A stretch of 39,293 bases of DNA from a virus (IMGVR_UViG_3300035703_000195:1-39293); one strand, 5' to 3'. Shown: positions 28,690-38,269, counted from the first letter of the stretch. Made by a program: numbers and translations. The notes: generated from the letters alone by a model not told the origin.

Positions 28690-30525
28690 ATGAAAAGAAT
28701 CTTAGAGCCTTTCGAGTATAGTTTTAACGCACCGTCAAGCCAGATAGATTTTTCAGGGATTAACTACTCTGGAACATTCGATCCTGCGTTTATTCTTGGC
28801 ATTATCAACCTAGACTATAACCGAGGAACGCTGATTTATAACCCCGCTGGTCAATTCACAACTGGCGGAGTGTGGTTGAGTCCTTTTGTTGTTGATCTTC
28901 AGTTCGACACTTCGCCAATGAACAACACCGATCGGCTGTTGATTGTTTTTGAAGACGATGTAGTCGATCAGAATGTCCAAGTCACAAATTCCGTTACGAC
29001 TCTTACAAATGCAAATGCTTCCAACATTACAGCTTCAGGAATGACCGTTGTTGGAATTAACCTTTTCAACGGAACAACTGGCTCCATACCGCTTGAACTT
29101 CAGACACAACTCATTGCACAAATCACTTCTGGAGCTTCGGTTACGGGTGGACAGTTTATTATTGAAGGCTCTACCAACAATGTAAACTTTGTCAGAGCAC
29201 CATACGCTTTAATCAACAATCCAGCTTGGTCAGCATCGACTCCGAGCACTGAGCCTGTTTATTTAACCGATCCGATAAATGTTGCGGCATCGAGAACATA
29301 CAATCTCATGATCCCTTCGTTCTTTCGGTATGTCAGAGCAAGGATCTCATCGACAATTACAGGCTCAGGTGGATTGGCGAGCAACACAATGATTAGGAAT
29401 AGCGATTTGCAAGCCTGTCAGCCAGTGATGGGTGCAGATCGGAACTTCATTGCCACAGGTAGATCGGTTCTGAACGAAAACCTCCTGAACCTTTCAACCA
29501 CAGAGCTTGTGAATGTTTCAGGTTACAACAAGTTTTCGATGCAAATTATCGGATCGGCAGGTATTACGGCAGGGGCCATCATACCTGAGATGAGCGCAGA
29601 CGGTACGAACTGGACTGTCATGACATTCTACAACAACACTACAAGCGTTTTTAGCTCTGCCAGAACCATTTCGGCTTCGACAGTTTCATATTTCGAGGGG
29701 CCACTCCCGATGAGATACTTTCGGGTCAGGATCAGCACTGCATTTACAGGCGGAACTGTTTCGATGTACTGCACCTTGAAGCAACAGCAGGGGCCGGACA
29801 GGATTTATGCTCTAGGAACCGAAACGATTGCAGGTGTGTCGCTCTACAAGGTAGCATCAACAGATGTATCATCGGCGGCGATTGCAACTACTACGACCAC
29901 AACTCCATCATCATTTAACTATCAAATGTCAGGCGCATTCTCAGTGCAAGTGACAGCGATTTCTGGATCGGGTGCGTTTATGGATGTGAGCGTAGAAGGT
30001 AATATGTCGAACTTAGGTACTGCTGCATGGTTTAGGCTTTACGACTTCCCAAGGATAACAACCACTGGAACTTTTCACAGTCCACAAATTAAATACGGCT
30101 TTGTCAACCAGATCAGATATGTTCAGACCATCGGTGGCACTACGCCATCGGTGACTCGGCAGATCGCAAGGCAACTGACCTCTGCCGATCCGGGTCAAAA
30201 CATCCGATCTTTTATCGACCGAACCATTTTGCCGAACACGCTGAACAGCGTTACTCCGGTTTTCTTCGTAGATGGCATGCCGCACTTTAATTTGCTTGTA
30301 ACGCTCGCAGGAGGCGGTACGCCCGGAGCGATTCAGCTAGAGGGATCGGACGATAACACCAACTGGTATTCGATCGGTACACCTCTTACGCTAGTGGCTG
30401 GTGCAACGGTTCACAATCACCCTAACGCCTTGCACATGGCAAGGTGGGTACGAGCTAGGGTTAGCACTGCCGGAACGGGTACGACTCTTTCACAATTAAC
30501 AATTAGAGCGATGGGAGATTCATGA
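28690..30525 (+). CDS. Large beta-repeat structural protein
   Basis: This 611-aa protein is all-beta, with about four tandem domains of about 110-130 residues. The domain ends share a pattern: FFRYVRARISST, RYFRVRISTAFTGGT, NQIRYVQTIGGTTPS and WVRARVSTAGTGTT. Each is preceded by an S/E-DGTNW or ST/DDNTNW turn. This is typical of phage surface or head-fibre proteins. It has no attachment or enzymatic motif I can name. It is placed unusually, between TerS and TerL. GAGGTGA precedes the start. Confidence 0.65.
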   Translation: MKRILEPFEYSFNAPSSQIDFSGINYSGTFDPAFILGIINLDYNRGTLIYNPAGQFTTGGVWLSPFVVDLQFDTSPMNNTDRLLIVFEDDVVDQNVQVTNSVTTLTNANASNITASGMTVVGINLFNGTTGSIPLELQTQLIAQITSGASVTGGQFIIEGSTNNVNFVRAPYALINNPAWSASTPSTEPVYLTDPINVAASRTYNLMIPSFFRYVRARISSTITGSGGLASNTMIRNSDLQACQPVMGADRNFIATGRSVLNENLLNLSTTELVNVSGYNKFSMQIIGSAGITAGAIIPEMSADGTNWTVMTFYNNTTSVFSSARTISASTVSYFEGPLPMRYFRVRISTAFTGGTVSMYCTLKQQQGPDRIYALGTETIAGVSLYKVASTDVSSAAIATTTTTTPSSFNYQMSGAFSVQVTAISGSGAFMDVSVEGNMSNLGTAAWFRLYDFPRITTTGTFHSPQIKYGFVNQIRYVQTIGGTTPSVTRQIARQLTSADPGQNIRSFIDRTILPNTLNSVTPVFFVDGMPHFNLLVTLAGGGTPGAIQLEGSDDNTNWYSIGTPLTLVAGATVHNHPNALHMARWVRARVSTAGTGTTLSQLTIRAMGDS

Positions 30526-30689
30526 TGATTACGATATGGCGAAAACTTGATGAACAGACCACAGAACTTGTCGAAGCGATGGAAGATGATCTAGCACTGG
30601 CTCAGAGGCTTTTAGAACTTAGGCAGGATGGGAAGATTTATCACGCCGAAAAGCATGACAACGGCATGACGGTGTCGTTAGATGTATGA
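30522..30689 (+). CDS. Hypothetical small protein (55 aa)
   Basis: This 55-aa acidic protein (LVEAMEDDLALAQRLLELRQ then a beta-type HAEKHDNGMTVSLDV) begins in an ATGA overlap with the beta-repeat gene and ends in an ATGA overlap with the next. No family was recognised. It is included because of the double coupling. Confidence 0.55.
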   Translation: MMITIWRKLDEQTTELVEAMEDDLALAQRLLELRQDGKIYHAEKHDNGMTVSLDV

Positions 30690-31225
30690 AAAACATACTT
30701 GTAGAATTTGGTGAATATGGAGCGAGGATTTATAAAGATCCTGCCATTATAGAACAGAAAAAGGATCAGCCTAATTGTTTTATTAACCCCGATACTACTG
30801 CGGTTTTAGGGATCAGTCCTGCTTATTGGGAAATTGATCTTTACGGTAAAATAGTAAAGTGTAGCGAGGAAGACATGATTAGAAGAAACGATCATCATAG
30901 GACTATTGTTACTGGAGATACCCCATCTATTGAGAATGTAAATATCAATGACCTGAGAGTAGAATTTAACAACACTTTTGACGGTAAAACAGAGTCTTTA
31001 TTGCAAGAAATTAACAGGCTAAAACAAGAAATAAGCCAATCAAAAGAGCACAATGCCGAGGCCATAGAAAGGCTGAACAAGCATCAAAACATAATGATGT
31101 TTATGCAAGACATAATGGCAAATAACGAGAAGAAAAATCGCCATAATCATTTAAAAACCATTGCAGCCATTGTTTTGTCATTGGTTTTGTCAGGATTGGT
31201 GTTCTACTATTTCAGGGGGGTATGA
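30686..31225 (+). CDS. Tail-anchored coiled-coil membrane protein
   Basis: This 179-aa protein has an N-terminal soluble part, a coiled coil at about residues 105-135 (LLQEINRLKQEISQSKEHNA), and a C-terminal membrane span (TIAAIVLSLVLSGLVFYYF) with a short basic end. It is coupled on the left by ATGA. A membrane protein in the packaging operon is unusual. It might act at the cell membrane in superinfection exclusion or in capsid assembly. No family was recognised. Confidence 0.6.
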   Translation: MKNILVEFGEYGARIYKDPAIIEQKKDQPNCFINPDTTAVLGISPAYWEIDLYGKIVKCSEEDMIRRNDHHRTIVTGDTPSIENVNINDLRVEFNNTFDGKTESLLQEINRLKQEISQSKEHNAEAIERLNKHQNIMMFMQDIMANNEKKNRHNHLKTIAAIVLSLVLSGLVFYYFRGV

Positions 31226-31226
31226 A

Positions 31227-31409
31227 ATGGAAAAAAAGTTTTACTTTAAAGAGGCTGAATTGAAGTTCATCATTCTTGAATTGTCAAAACTTCCTTATGG
31301 ACAAGTTTGCAGAATAATTAACTACATTGACAATATTGCTACCAATCAAAAAGAAGAAGAAAAGCCAATTAACGAACAAATTGTTGATGGGATTAACAAC
31401 ATACTCTAA
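31227..31409 (+). CDS. Hypothetical small protein (60 aa)
   Basis: This 60-aa protein starts at ATG 31227, with GGGGGG upstream. It is helical (FKEAELKFIILELSKLPYGQ, then CRIINYIDNIATNQKEEEKP). It lies two bases before the TerL start. No family was recognised; in this place it may be a TerL or packaging partner. Confidence 0.5.
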   Translation: MEKKFYFKEAELKFIILELSKLPYGQVCRIINYIDNIATNQKEEEKPINEQIVDGINNIL

Positions 31410-31411
31410 AG

Positions 31412-32938
31412 ATGGAAGATCAGCTTACAATCTACAAAAAGATAAGAAGCGATCCTTGGGAGTTTGCATCTAGGGCAGTATTTACTCAAGACCAAAAAGA
31501 TCGAGCTAACCCAATTAAGAAGTTTCCTTCACAATTAGACTATCTGAAGCTGTACTTTAGAATTTGGCAAAAGAAGCGACTGGTTGCCGTTCCAAAATCA
31601 CGCCGGATGTTTCTGTCTTGGGCAACATTGATCCTGTATTTGCACGATACAATGTTTAATATCGGCAGACAAACGGCGGTTGTATCGAAGAAAGAAGACG
31701 ATGCCGACGACCTTTTGGAGCGTATGGCGTTTATTCTAAAGAACATACCTGAAGATGTTATTCCAAAAGACCTGATCCCTAAGTGGGAAAAGACCTATTG
31801 TTGTATTGATTTCCCTGAGATTGGTTCCCGTATTTTGGGATTTCCTTCTGGTTCAGACCAACTTCGGTCATACGCCGCATCTGGAATTTTGGCTGACGAA
31901 TGTGCGTTTTGGCCGGATGCTGAAGAAATGTATGCTGCGACCTTTCCGATCATCGAGGAAGACGGAAAGATGACAATGATTTCATCGGCAGCACCCGGTT
32001 TCTTTAAGAAGCTGGTACATGACGAGCTTGATGGGGAAATTGACGATGGCAAGAGAGCCGAAAAGAAGTTCCCAATGGACGGGATTGAGGTTTGGGAGAA
32101 CCCAACCAATAGATTCACTGTTTTCCAAATTCACTATACGGCAGATCCCAAAAAACGAGATGGTCAATACCGATCGACCATGCGTTCAGGTATGCCATTA
32201 TCCAAGTTCAATCAAGAGTACGAGATTTCATGGGAAACATACGAAGGTAAGGTAGTTTTTCCTGATTGGAACAAGGCAATTCATGGCTCAAAGGACCGTC
32301 TTTGGCCCCATACGGGGCTACCAATTATTTGTGGGATTGACTTTGGCTTGACTCCGGCTTGTGTTTTTGGGCAGGTTCAGGAGAACCAACTGGTCATTTT
32401 TGATGAGATTGTAACGACCAATATGGGTGCAGAGCGGTTTACCGAGCTTATTAAGATGCACATTGTTAATACCTATCCTAATTGGAGCAACACCAAGAAG
32501 TCGGTCATTATGTTTATTGACCCCGCCGGACTCCAAAGATCCCAAAGCGATGAAACAACTTGCGCTCAAAAACTGTCTAAATACTTTAACCCCATGCCCG
32601 GATCTCTTACCTTCGAGGACCGAAGGGGGTCCGTAGAGAACTTCCTTTGTAAGATGACTAAGGGTGAGCCTAATTTTAAGTTGGACCTTGGGACTTGCAG
32701 GATTTTGACTGGTGGGTTTGATGGGGGTTATCATTTTTCTGAGAGTGCGTTCTCGATAGAGCCTAGTAAGGTACGGCCTGTGAAAAACGAGTATTCGCAT
32801 ATCCATGATGCGTTACAATATCTATGTAGCGGCATTCTTGGGCGGCGTAAGGATCGTTCAATTCACATACCGGAACCGGGTTATCTGTTCGAGCGTTATG
32901 GAGGCATGAATGGCAATTCAAAAGAAGACCGAAATTAA
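31412..32938 (+). CDS. terL: Terminase large subunit
   Basis: This 508-aa protein has the ATPase part first: a deviating Walker A (LVAVPKSRRMFLSWATL, about residues 56-72), Walker B (GILADECAFWPDAEEM) and the coupling motif MISSAAPG. The nuclease part follows: ICGIDFGLTPACVFGQ, SVIMFIDPAG and the C-terminal HIHDALQYLCSGIL with acidic metal ligands. It translocates DNA into the procapsid and cuts the concatemer. The length is normal. Its end overlaps the portal gene by 29 bases. Confidence 0.9.
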   Translation: MEDQLTIYKKIRSDPWEFASRAVFTQDQKDRANPIKKFPSQLDYLKLYFRIWQKKRLVAVPKSRRMFLSWATLILYLHDTMFNIGRQTAVVSKKEDDADDLLERMAFILKNIPEDVIPKDLIPKWEKTYCCIDFPEIGSRILGFPSGSDQLRSYAASGILADECAFWPDAEEMYAATFPIIEEDGKMTMISSAAPGFFKKLVHDELDGEIDDGKRAEKKFPMDGIEVWENPTNRFTVFQIHYTADPKKRDGQYRSTMRSGMPLSKFNQEYEISWETYEGKVVFPDWNKAIHGSKDRLWPHTGLPIICGIDFGLTPACVFGQVQENQLVIFDEIVTTNMGAERFTELIKMHIVNTYPNWSNTKKSVIMFIDPAGLQRSQSDETTCAQKLSKYFNPMPGSLTFEDRRGSVENFLCKMTKGEPNFKLDLGTCRILTGGFDGGYHFSESAFSIEPSKVRPVKNEYSHIHDALQYLCSGILGRRKDRSIHIPEPGYLFERYGGMNGNSKEDRN

Positions 32939-34811
32939 AGATGATCTTGTAACAATCACAACATCGTACAAGGAAGAAGCAAAGAACGCTAAGGCCAATC
33001 GGATGCGGTTGAACCGCACAAACTACGATTGTTACCATTTGAGGCAGGACTGGTCGCACAAGCGCAAGGGTCAAAGCCGGGAGTTTTTGGCTAAACAGCC
33101 AATGGCCGTAGAGCAGATTTCCACCTTCATCCAGCAAGGGCTTGTGGATTCTGGAGACTGGTTTGGTGTGCAGAAGGCTCCGGGCGTTACGGATGCTGTT
33201 CTTACCGAGTCTGAAGTAGCCGCCATTATGAAGTGGGCTTTTGATAAGTGTGAGTTTCTGACCTATGTCGGGGATTCGGTCAAAGATTGTTTGCTTCAGT
33301 CTCTTGCCATTACAAAGAATTATGGATGTTATAAGCCAAAAGCCTATTTTTACACCGAAACTAAAGAAAAAGGCGGCAAGTTTGTTGATGTTTTGAAGCG
33401 TGAAACCCGCGATTATTGGTGTCCAAGGCTAGAGCTTTTAAGGGCAGAAGACTACTATCCAGACCCTAGTGGCAAGGGATTGTATGTGATTCATGAGACT
33501 TACTTGGATATTTCCGAGCTTTACGCAATGGCTGAAGGGCCGTATGCGGTTTATGACAAGGCCAAGGTAGAGCTTTTGCATGGGACTTTGATGGAGTCCG
33601 ATATGCAAGCCGCAAAAAAGTCACGGGAAACAGGTCAAAACACCTCAATTAACGGTTATCGGAAAAAGGTAAAGGTAAATGAGTGTTGGGGAACCATTCT
33701 TGAGCCGGGTACTGGCAAGGTTCTTAAAAAGGATGTTGTTTGGACGATTGCTGACGACCGGATTGTGATTCAGGAGCCTACTGACTATCCATTCTGGCAT
33801 AACCTTCCTCCAATCATTCAGGCGGCCTTTGTTCGGGTTCCTAGATCGGTTTGGCACAAGGCTTTGATGGATGCTCCCACTCAGACCAATATCGCTCTAA
33901 ACGAGCTTTATAACCTTATGGTTGATGCTGGTATGAACGATGCCCACGGCATTAAGCAAATTCGGGCAGACTGGTTGGAAGACGAGAGTCAAGTTTCTAA
34001 CGGTATCTATCCGGGCATTACTCTGAAGGTGAATAGCCAATGTCCTCCCGGAATGAAGGTTTTAGAGCGGGTGGATACTAGCTCAATGTCCAGTGAGGCG
34101 TTGAATGTATTTAATACCATGTCGGCTGAGTTTTCGGCTTCCGCATTGACCAACGACCTTCGGATGGGGGTTTTGCCAAATAGGGCTGTTAAGGCTACTG
34201 AGGTTGTAGAAGCCTCTCAGAGCATTACTTCGGTATTTACGGGGATCTCTAAGGTATTAGAGCAGACCCATATTGAGCCGAACATGAACATGATGTTTGC
34301 TAATATTCTCCAACACTTCTCTGAGATTGACCCTGCCGAGATGAAGGCTGTTCTTGGTGAAGAGCGTTATTTTGCTGTTGTTCGGATGGGCAAGGAAAAC
34401 CTGTTTGCAAGGGCTTATGATGGGTTCAAGTTCAGGGTTTACGGTATTTCCAAGATCCTTGCCAAGCAAAAGGATTTTAGGAAGTTTACCGCCCTGCTTC
34501 AAACGATTGCCTCGTCAGACCTGTTGGTAGAGGAATTTATCAAGCAGTTTTCTATGGGCAAGTTCCTTGGTAAGATTATTAAGTCACTCGATATTAACGA
34601 GGACGAGCTAAGGATTAGCGAGGAAGACAAGGCGATGATGATGATGGCTCAAGCAGGAGGAGGCGCACCGATGCCTTCTGAGCAGGGGCCAAATATGCAG
34701 AGTCAGATTCCACAGGCGGGTGCTCAACAAAGTGCCGAGACTGTTGAAAGCATGATTCCACGATCTAATTTTGGTGGATTACAAGGAAAGGCTGAAGGGG
34801 GAATGGCATGA
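32910..34811 (+). CDS. Portal protein
   Basis: This 633-aa protein follows TerL and precedes scaffold and capsid, the place of the portal. It contains WCPRLELLRAEDYYPDPSGK and HETYLDISELYAMAEGPYAV, then a long helical stem (AEFSASALTNDLRMGVLPNR) and a Met/Gln/Pro-rich C-terminal end (AQAGGGAPMPSEQGPNMQSQ). This fits portals of P22-like podoviruses in size and order. GGAGG precedes the start. It forms the dodecameric DNA gate to which the adaptor at 289/38270 binds. Confidence 0.8.
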   Translation: MAIQKKTEIKDDLVTITTSYKEEAKNAKANRMRLNRTNYDCYHLRQDWSHKRKGQSREFLAKQPMAVEQISTFIQQGLVDSGDWFGVQKAPGVTDAVLTESEVAAIMKWAFDKCEFLTYVGDSVKDCLLQSLAITKNYGCYKPKAYFYTETKEKGGKFVDVLKRETRDYWCPRLELLRAEDYYPDPSGKGLYVIHETYLDISELYAMAEGPYAVYDKAKVELLHGTLMESDMQAAKKSRETGQNTSINGYRKKVKVNECWGTILEPGTGKVLKKDVVWTIADDRIVIQEPTDYPFWHNLPPIIQAAFVRVPRSVWHKALMDAPTQTNIALNELYNLMVDAGMNDAHGIKQIRADWLEDESQVSNGIYPGITLKVNSQCPPGMKVLERVDTSSMSSEALNVFNTMSAEFSASALTNDLRMGVLPNRAVKATEVVEASQSITSVFTGISKVLEQTHIEPNMNMMFANILQHFSEIDPAEMKAVLGEERYFAVVRMGKENLFARAYDGFKFRVYGISKILAKQKDFRKFTALLQTIASSDLLVEEFIKQFSMGKFLGKIIKSLDINEDELRISEEDKAMMMMAQAGGGAPMPSEQGPNMQSQIPQAGAQQSAETVESMIPRSNFGGLQGKAEGGMA

Positions 34812-35008
34812 AAGAAGTGAAGATAAATAAAATGTATGATTCTGAATTGATGAAAAAGGGCTATAAAGCCACTAAGATTGTTCAGGACGGATTGACTGGA
34901 AAGCCTCCGGTCATTGAAGATGAGTGTTATTATGGTTCCGAAGATCAGGTGAAATATCTGAAGGATCGGGGCTATGAGGCCAAGTTGTCAGAAGAAGACG
35001 AAGAATGA
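34808..35008 (+). CDS. Hypothetical small protein (66 aa)
   Basis: This 66-aa charged protein (KKGYKATKIVQDGLTGKPPV, ending KLSEEDEE) is coupled by ATGA to the portal gene and to the next one. Small genes here in relatives often act in head assembly; no family was recognised. Confidence 0.55.
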   Translation: MKEVKINKMYDSELMKKGYKATKIVQDGLTGKPPVIEDECYYGSEDQVKYLKDRGYEAKLSEEDEE

Positions 35009-35274
35009 ACGACCAAAATAAACTCACACTTATCCATAATGGTCGGATGGCTTCGATTGCAAACGAGCATCTGAAGGGCTTGATCGACAAACATCGTGTC
35101 GCATTATTAGCAAAACTTAAAAATCTTGCTAGAAGCGGTAAACATGATGTGGTTGAATATGCTAGTACAGTAGCCGCATTGAATGTGCTTGATGATGTTC
35201 AGCTTGACATTAGGAAGCAGATTGATGCGGCGCAACAAGTAGAAAATGGGGTAATTAAGAATGGAAACGAATGA
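35005..35274 (+). CDS. Hypothetical helical protein (89 aa)
   Basis: This 89-aa helical protein (HLKGLIDKHRVALLAKLKNL then VVEYASTVAALNVLDDVQLD) starts in an ATGA overlap and its end overlaps the scaffold gene by 14 bases. No family was recognised. Position suggests a role in head assembly. Confidence 0.55.
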   Translation: MNDQNKLTLIHNGRMASIANEHLKGLIDKHRVALLAKLKNLARSGKHDVVEYASTVAALNVLDDVQLDIRKQIDAAQQVENGVIKNGNE

Positions 35275-35866
35275 AAACACACAAGAACAAACTCAAGAAA
35301 CTGGTAAGCCGATCTATGTTGGCTCTAAACAGTTTTCTAGCCATGAAGAACTGGTGAAGTACACCGAACAGCTTCATAACAAAGTCATTGAAAGGGAACT
35401 GGCCGAAAAGCCAAAAGTTCCAGAAACAGTAGCAGGTCCAAAGCCTTCTGAGCTTTTGTATCAAGATCCTGACGCTTTTTTTGAGCTTGCTGTCCAAGAG
35501 GCAGAAGCTAGGGTTGAACGAAAGTTGACCAAAAAGGAACAGGAAACTACTGTAATGAAAAAGTTTTGGGAGGAGAACAAGGATCTGAAAGATCATGAAG
35601 ACCTTGTTAATGCACAGATTGCATACAAGCGGGCACAATACAAAGATTTGCCAGCAACGCAAGCCCTCTCTAAAATAGCTTTAGAGGTACGAAATACTGT
35701 CTCTAAAATCCGTGGGGTTCCTTCAGGGGGTAAGGAACTTCCATCTGGTCCGGCGGTGGTCGCCGGAGCCAGTAACGGCAATAACTCTCAAACGACCGTA
35801 ACCGCGACAAGGCCACGAACTTTCGTAGACCAACTCCGGCAACGGCAAAACAGGGGTAAAAGCTAA
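35261..35866 (+). CDS. Scaffolding protein
   Basis: This 201-aa protein is highly charged and helical (acidic start NENTQEQTQETGKP, long helix AVQEAEARVERKLTKKEQET). A flexible Gly/Ser/Thr linker leads to a basic C-terminal end (ATRPRTFVDQLRQRQNRGKS). An acidic helical body with a basic C-terminal capsid-binding end, directly before the capsid gene, is the mark of a scaffold. It would be needed only for procapsid assembly. Confidence 0.7.
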   Translation: METNENTQEQTQETGKPIYVGSKQFSSHEELVKYTEQLHNKVIERELAEKPKVPETVAGPKPSELLYQDPDAFFELAVQEAEARVERKLTKKEQETTVMKKFWEENKDLKDHEDLVNAQIAYKRAQYKDLPATQALSKIALEVRNTVSKIRGVPSGGKELPSGPAVVAGASNGNNSQTTVTATRPRTFVDQLRQRQNRGKS

Positions 35867-35868
35867 TC

Positions 35869-36816
35869 ATGGCACAATTCACTTGGACGCAAGATTCGCC
35901 TTCTGGCCCGTACAAAAACCATGAACTGTCTGCACTTTTGCGGGATGCCGCGATTGCAGAAACAAAGTTTATGCAATTTGTTAAGCCTGAAGCCGGATAT
36001 GGCAAGAAAAAAGGTGAGTCAATCACCATCACTCGGGTATCCAATTTGGCCGTTCCTACGAGCGGTAAATTGGTAGAGGGACAAAGCATTCCTGAAGATG
36101 CACTTCAACTTTCTACAAAGTCGATCACTGTATCTGAATGGGGTCGCGCTGTTCCTTACACCTCTCTCTCTGACGATCTTTCGATGTTCAACATCGAGAA
36201 CATTGTTCAGAAAGAATTGGTAAAACAAATGAAGTTGGTTCTTGATAATGCGGCGGCTGCTGCTTTCAAGACAACTCTGATTAAAGCTGTTCCAAACGGT
36301 GCATCTTCAATCAGCATCACTACCAACGGAACTCCCGGTGCAACCGCATCGGTAAACCTTGCCTACTATCATGTAGAGCAAATCCGTGACTATATGTACT
36401 CTACTCTTCTCGTGCCTCCATACGAAGGAGATGAATACATTGGTTTGATTTCCACGAAGGCGAAGCGCGGTCTTATGGCTGACCCTGATTGGGAAGAGTG
36501 GCACAAGTACACCGATCCTTCTGCCAAGTACAATGGCGAAGTCGGTAAAATCGAAAACATTCGTTTCATTGAAATTAACAATTCTGGTGCTTTGTCAAAT
36601 GGTATCGGAACTGGTGGCATTTGTGGTGAAGGCGTGATTTTCGGATCTGATGCAGTGGCTATGGCCGTTGCACTTGATCCTGAACTTCGTGCTGGTATTC
36701 CTCAAGACTTCGGTCGTTCTCAAGCTGTTGCGTGGTACGCAATCGCTGACTTCGGCCTTGTTTGGGATACCGCTAACGCAGGTGAAGCCAAAGTGGTTCA
36801 TATCACAAGTCTGTAA
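35869..36816 (+). CDS. Major capsid protein
   Basis: This 315-aa protein starts 2 bases after the scaffold stop, with GGGG as ribosome site. It has a pattern common to HK97-fold coat proteins: an N-terminal helix (YKNHELSALLRDAAIAETKF), a beta-rich part (SITITRVSNLAVPTSGKLVE), a long helix (NIVQKELVKQMKLVLDNAAA) and a C-terminal domain with ALDPELRAGIPQDFGRSQAV. It forms the shell. The codon pattern is regular, as expected for a highly made protein. Confidence 0.8.
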   Translation: MAQFTWTQDSPSGPYKNHELSALLRDAAIAETKFMQFVKPEAGYGKKKGESITITRVSNLAVPTSGKLVEGQSIPEDALQLSTKSITVSEWGRAVPYTSLSDDLSMFNIENIVQKELVKQMKLVLDNAAAAAFKTTLIKAVPNGASSISITTNGTPGATASVNLAYYHVEQIRDYMYSTLLVPPYEGDEYIGLISTKAKRGLMADPDWEEWHKYTDPSAKYNGEVGKIENIRFIEINNSGALSNGIGTGGICGEGVIFGSDAVAMAVALDPELRAGIPQDFGRSQAVAWYAIADFGLVWDTANAGEAKVVHITSL

Positions 36817-36825
36817 GGAGATAAT

Positions 36826-37251
36826 ATGTATCCAATCAATCAATCACCTAATCTTCTTCCAAGTAACCTTGTTGCATTGACTTCTGCGGCAGTGGTTCAA
36901 TCGTTTGTTGTTTGCGATCAAATGCAAGTAAATGAACTTTTCTTTGTAGTGTCAACTGCGGTTGTATCTTCAGGGAATGTGGTTCTTACTTTCAAGCGCA
37001 GACCGACTATTGGATCTGCTTCTGGTGAAGTAACCATTGGGACTCTTAACATTCCCGGCGGTGCTGCTGTTGGAAAGTGCTATTACAAGCGCGTTACTCC
37101 AGTAGTTTGTGCTGTATCTGAGCAGATTGTTGTCGAAGTGACAACTGCTGCTGCTGGTGGCGGTGCGGCAGGAAACGGTATGGGCTTTGTTCGTGCCGAT
37201 TCTGACCCTGAAACCGAAGCCAATAATGCTGACTTGATCCTTTCTTCTTGA
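36826..37251 (+). CDS. Capsid-associated beta protein, possible decoration
   Basis: This 141-aa protein is all-beta (FFVVSTAVVSSGNVVLTFKR, then TIGTLNIPGGAAVGKCYYKR) with a Gly/Ala-rich C-terminal half. It starts 9 bases after the capsid stop, with AAGGAGATAAT as an excellent ribosome site. A decoration or head-completion role is inferred from place and composition. Confidence 0.6.
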   Translation: MYPINQSPNLLPSNLVALTSAAVVQSFVVCDQMQVNELFFVVSTAVVSSGNVVLTFKRRPTIGSASGEVTIGTLNIPGGAAVGKCYYKRVTPVVCAVSEQIVVEVTTAAAGGGAAGNGMGFVRADSDPETEANNADLILSS

Positions 37252-37262
37252 TATACTCTATT

Positions 37263-37294
37263 GGGGGGGCTTCTGGAGATTCCGGTTGTCCCCC
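37263..37294 (+). promoter_or_regulatory. Hairpin after the capsid gene pair
   Basis: A G-run (37263-37269) pairs with CCCCC (37290-37294) around an inner stem CTGGA (37273-37277) and TCCGG (37281-37285). TAATAAAAAA follows instead of a T-run. It may be a weak terminator or a stabilising RNA end that keeps the capsid message abundant while part of the transcription passes on to the tail genes. Confidence 0.5.
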
Positions 37295-37321
37295 TAATAA
37301 AAAACAACACTGGAGAATAGA

Positions 37322-37522
37322 ATGGAAAACGAAAACACAGGAAACAAAGAATTTGATTATAGGGTGCAAATTTTTGACCCTAAAACTGGCAAGTTAGTTA
37401 AGTATCAACCATATCAAATGGTCATCGAAAATGGCTTTACCAAGATTGAGCGTCCGATTGGATCTGGTAACTGGTTTTACTCTAATGGCGAGCCGATTTC
37501 TAAAGAGGTAAAAGCAAAATGA
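37322..37522 (+). CDS. Hypothetical small protein (66 aa)
   Basis: This 66-aa protein (EFDYRVQIFDPKTGKLVKYQ, later RPIGSGNWFYSNGEPISKEV) has CTGGAGAATAG upstream and an ATGA overlap with the 247-aa gene. No family was recognised. It may be a virion assembly factor or structural part. Confidence 0.55.
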   Translation: MENENTGNKEFDYRVQIFDPKTGKLVKYQPYQMVIENGFTKIERPIGSGNWFYSNGEPISKEVKAK

Positions 37523-38262
37523 AGGCCAAGCCAATTCAGCATCTAAATACGGGATATGCAGGGAATGGGTTTAATCCCATTATTAGTGCAGTAAATGGCT
37601 CACAGATTCAGCTTTATTCCTTGAGAATGATTAACCAATCCGGCAGTGCTTCTGATTTAGCGGCATTGCAGACGATGAGTACGGATGCGGTCAATGTTTA
37701 TACCTTCACGCCGCCATCTACTGTAACAAATGTTACGGCCAATCTTTTAGCTGGTTCTAGCACAGCATTTTTTAATGCTACTGCTGCCAGTGGGGTAATC
37801 ATTGAGTCTCGTCAAAAGATTCATGCTTTTCTGGTCAATGTAAGTGCTGCACAGTCAGGAGCCAATACATTTACGACTTCTTACTCAAATGGAACTGGAT
37901 TTACTACGGTTCTTCAGACCATTTCTGTACCCACGACATTTGCAGCATCTCCTTCTCAATATGTTGTTTTGTTCTCTCCGGGCAATGATTATGCGCCGGG
38001 TTGTGGCCTTGTTGGAACTGATTCATCTTTGTTTCAGATCCGGTTTGCTTGTGTCAGCGCATCAACAACTTGTTCGATCAATTCATTGAGGGCTGCAAAG
38101 TCAATTCAGTATAGTCCAAATGTGGCGAACAATGCTGGTATGGAAATGATTTTCAGTGAGAACAGGCCATACACTTTACAGGCTGGAGAAAGTCTGGTTC
38201 CTTTTTATGGAGTGGCTGGTAACAGTAACAAGGTGATCGCTTTTTATCAGTATCAGAACTGA
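37519..38262 (+). CDS. Structural protein (247 aa), complete copy
   Basis: This 247-aa protein is beta-rich, Ser/Thr/Ala-rich and has no enzyme motif (GSQIQLYSLRMINQSGSASD, then ANLLAGSSTAFFNATAASG). It precedes the adaptor, as minor head or connector proteins do. It is the full version of the fragment at 1-281; the part from codon 155 onward is shared by both ends. It starts in ATGA overlap with the preceding gene. Confidence 0.65.
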   Translation: MKAKPIQHLNTGYAGNGFNPIISAVNGSQIQLYSLRMINQSGSASDLAALQTMSTDAVNVYTFTPPSTVTNVTANLLAGSSTAFFNATAASGVIIESRQKIHAFLVNVSAAQSGANTFTTSYSNGTGFTTVLQTISVPTTFAASPSQYVVLFSPGNDYAPGCGLVGTDSSLFQIRFACVSASTTCSINSLRAAKSIQYSPNVANNAGMEMIFSENRPYTLQAGESLVPFYGVAGNSNKVIAFYQYQN

Positions 38263-38269
38263 GGTTTAA

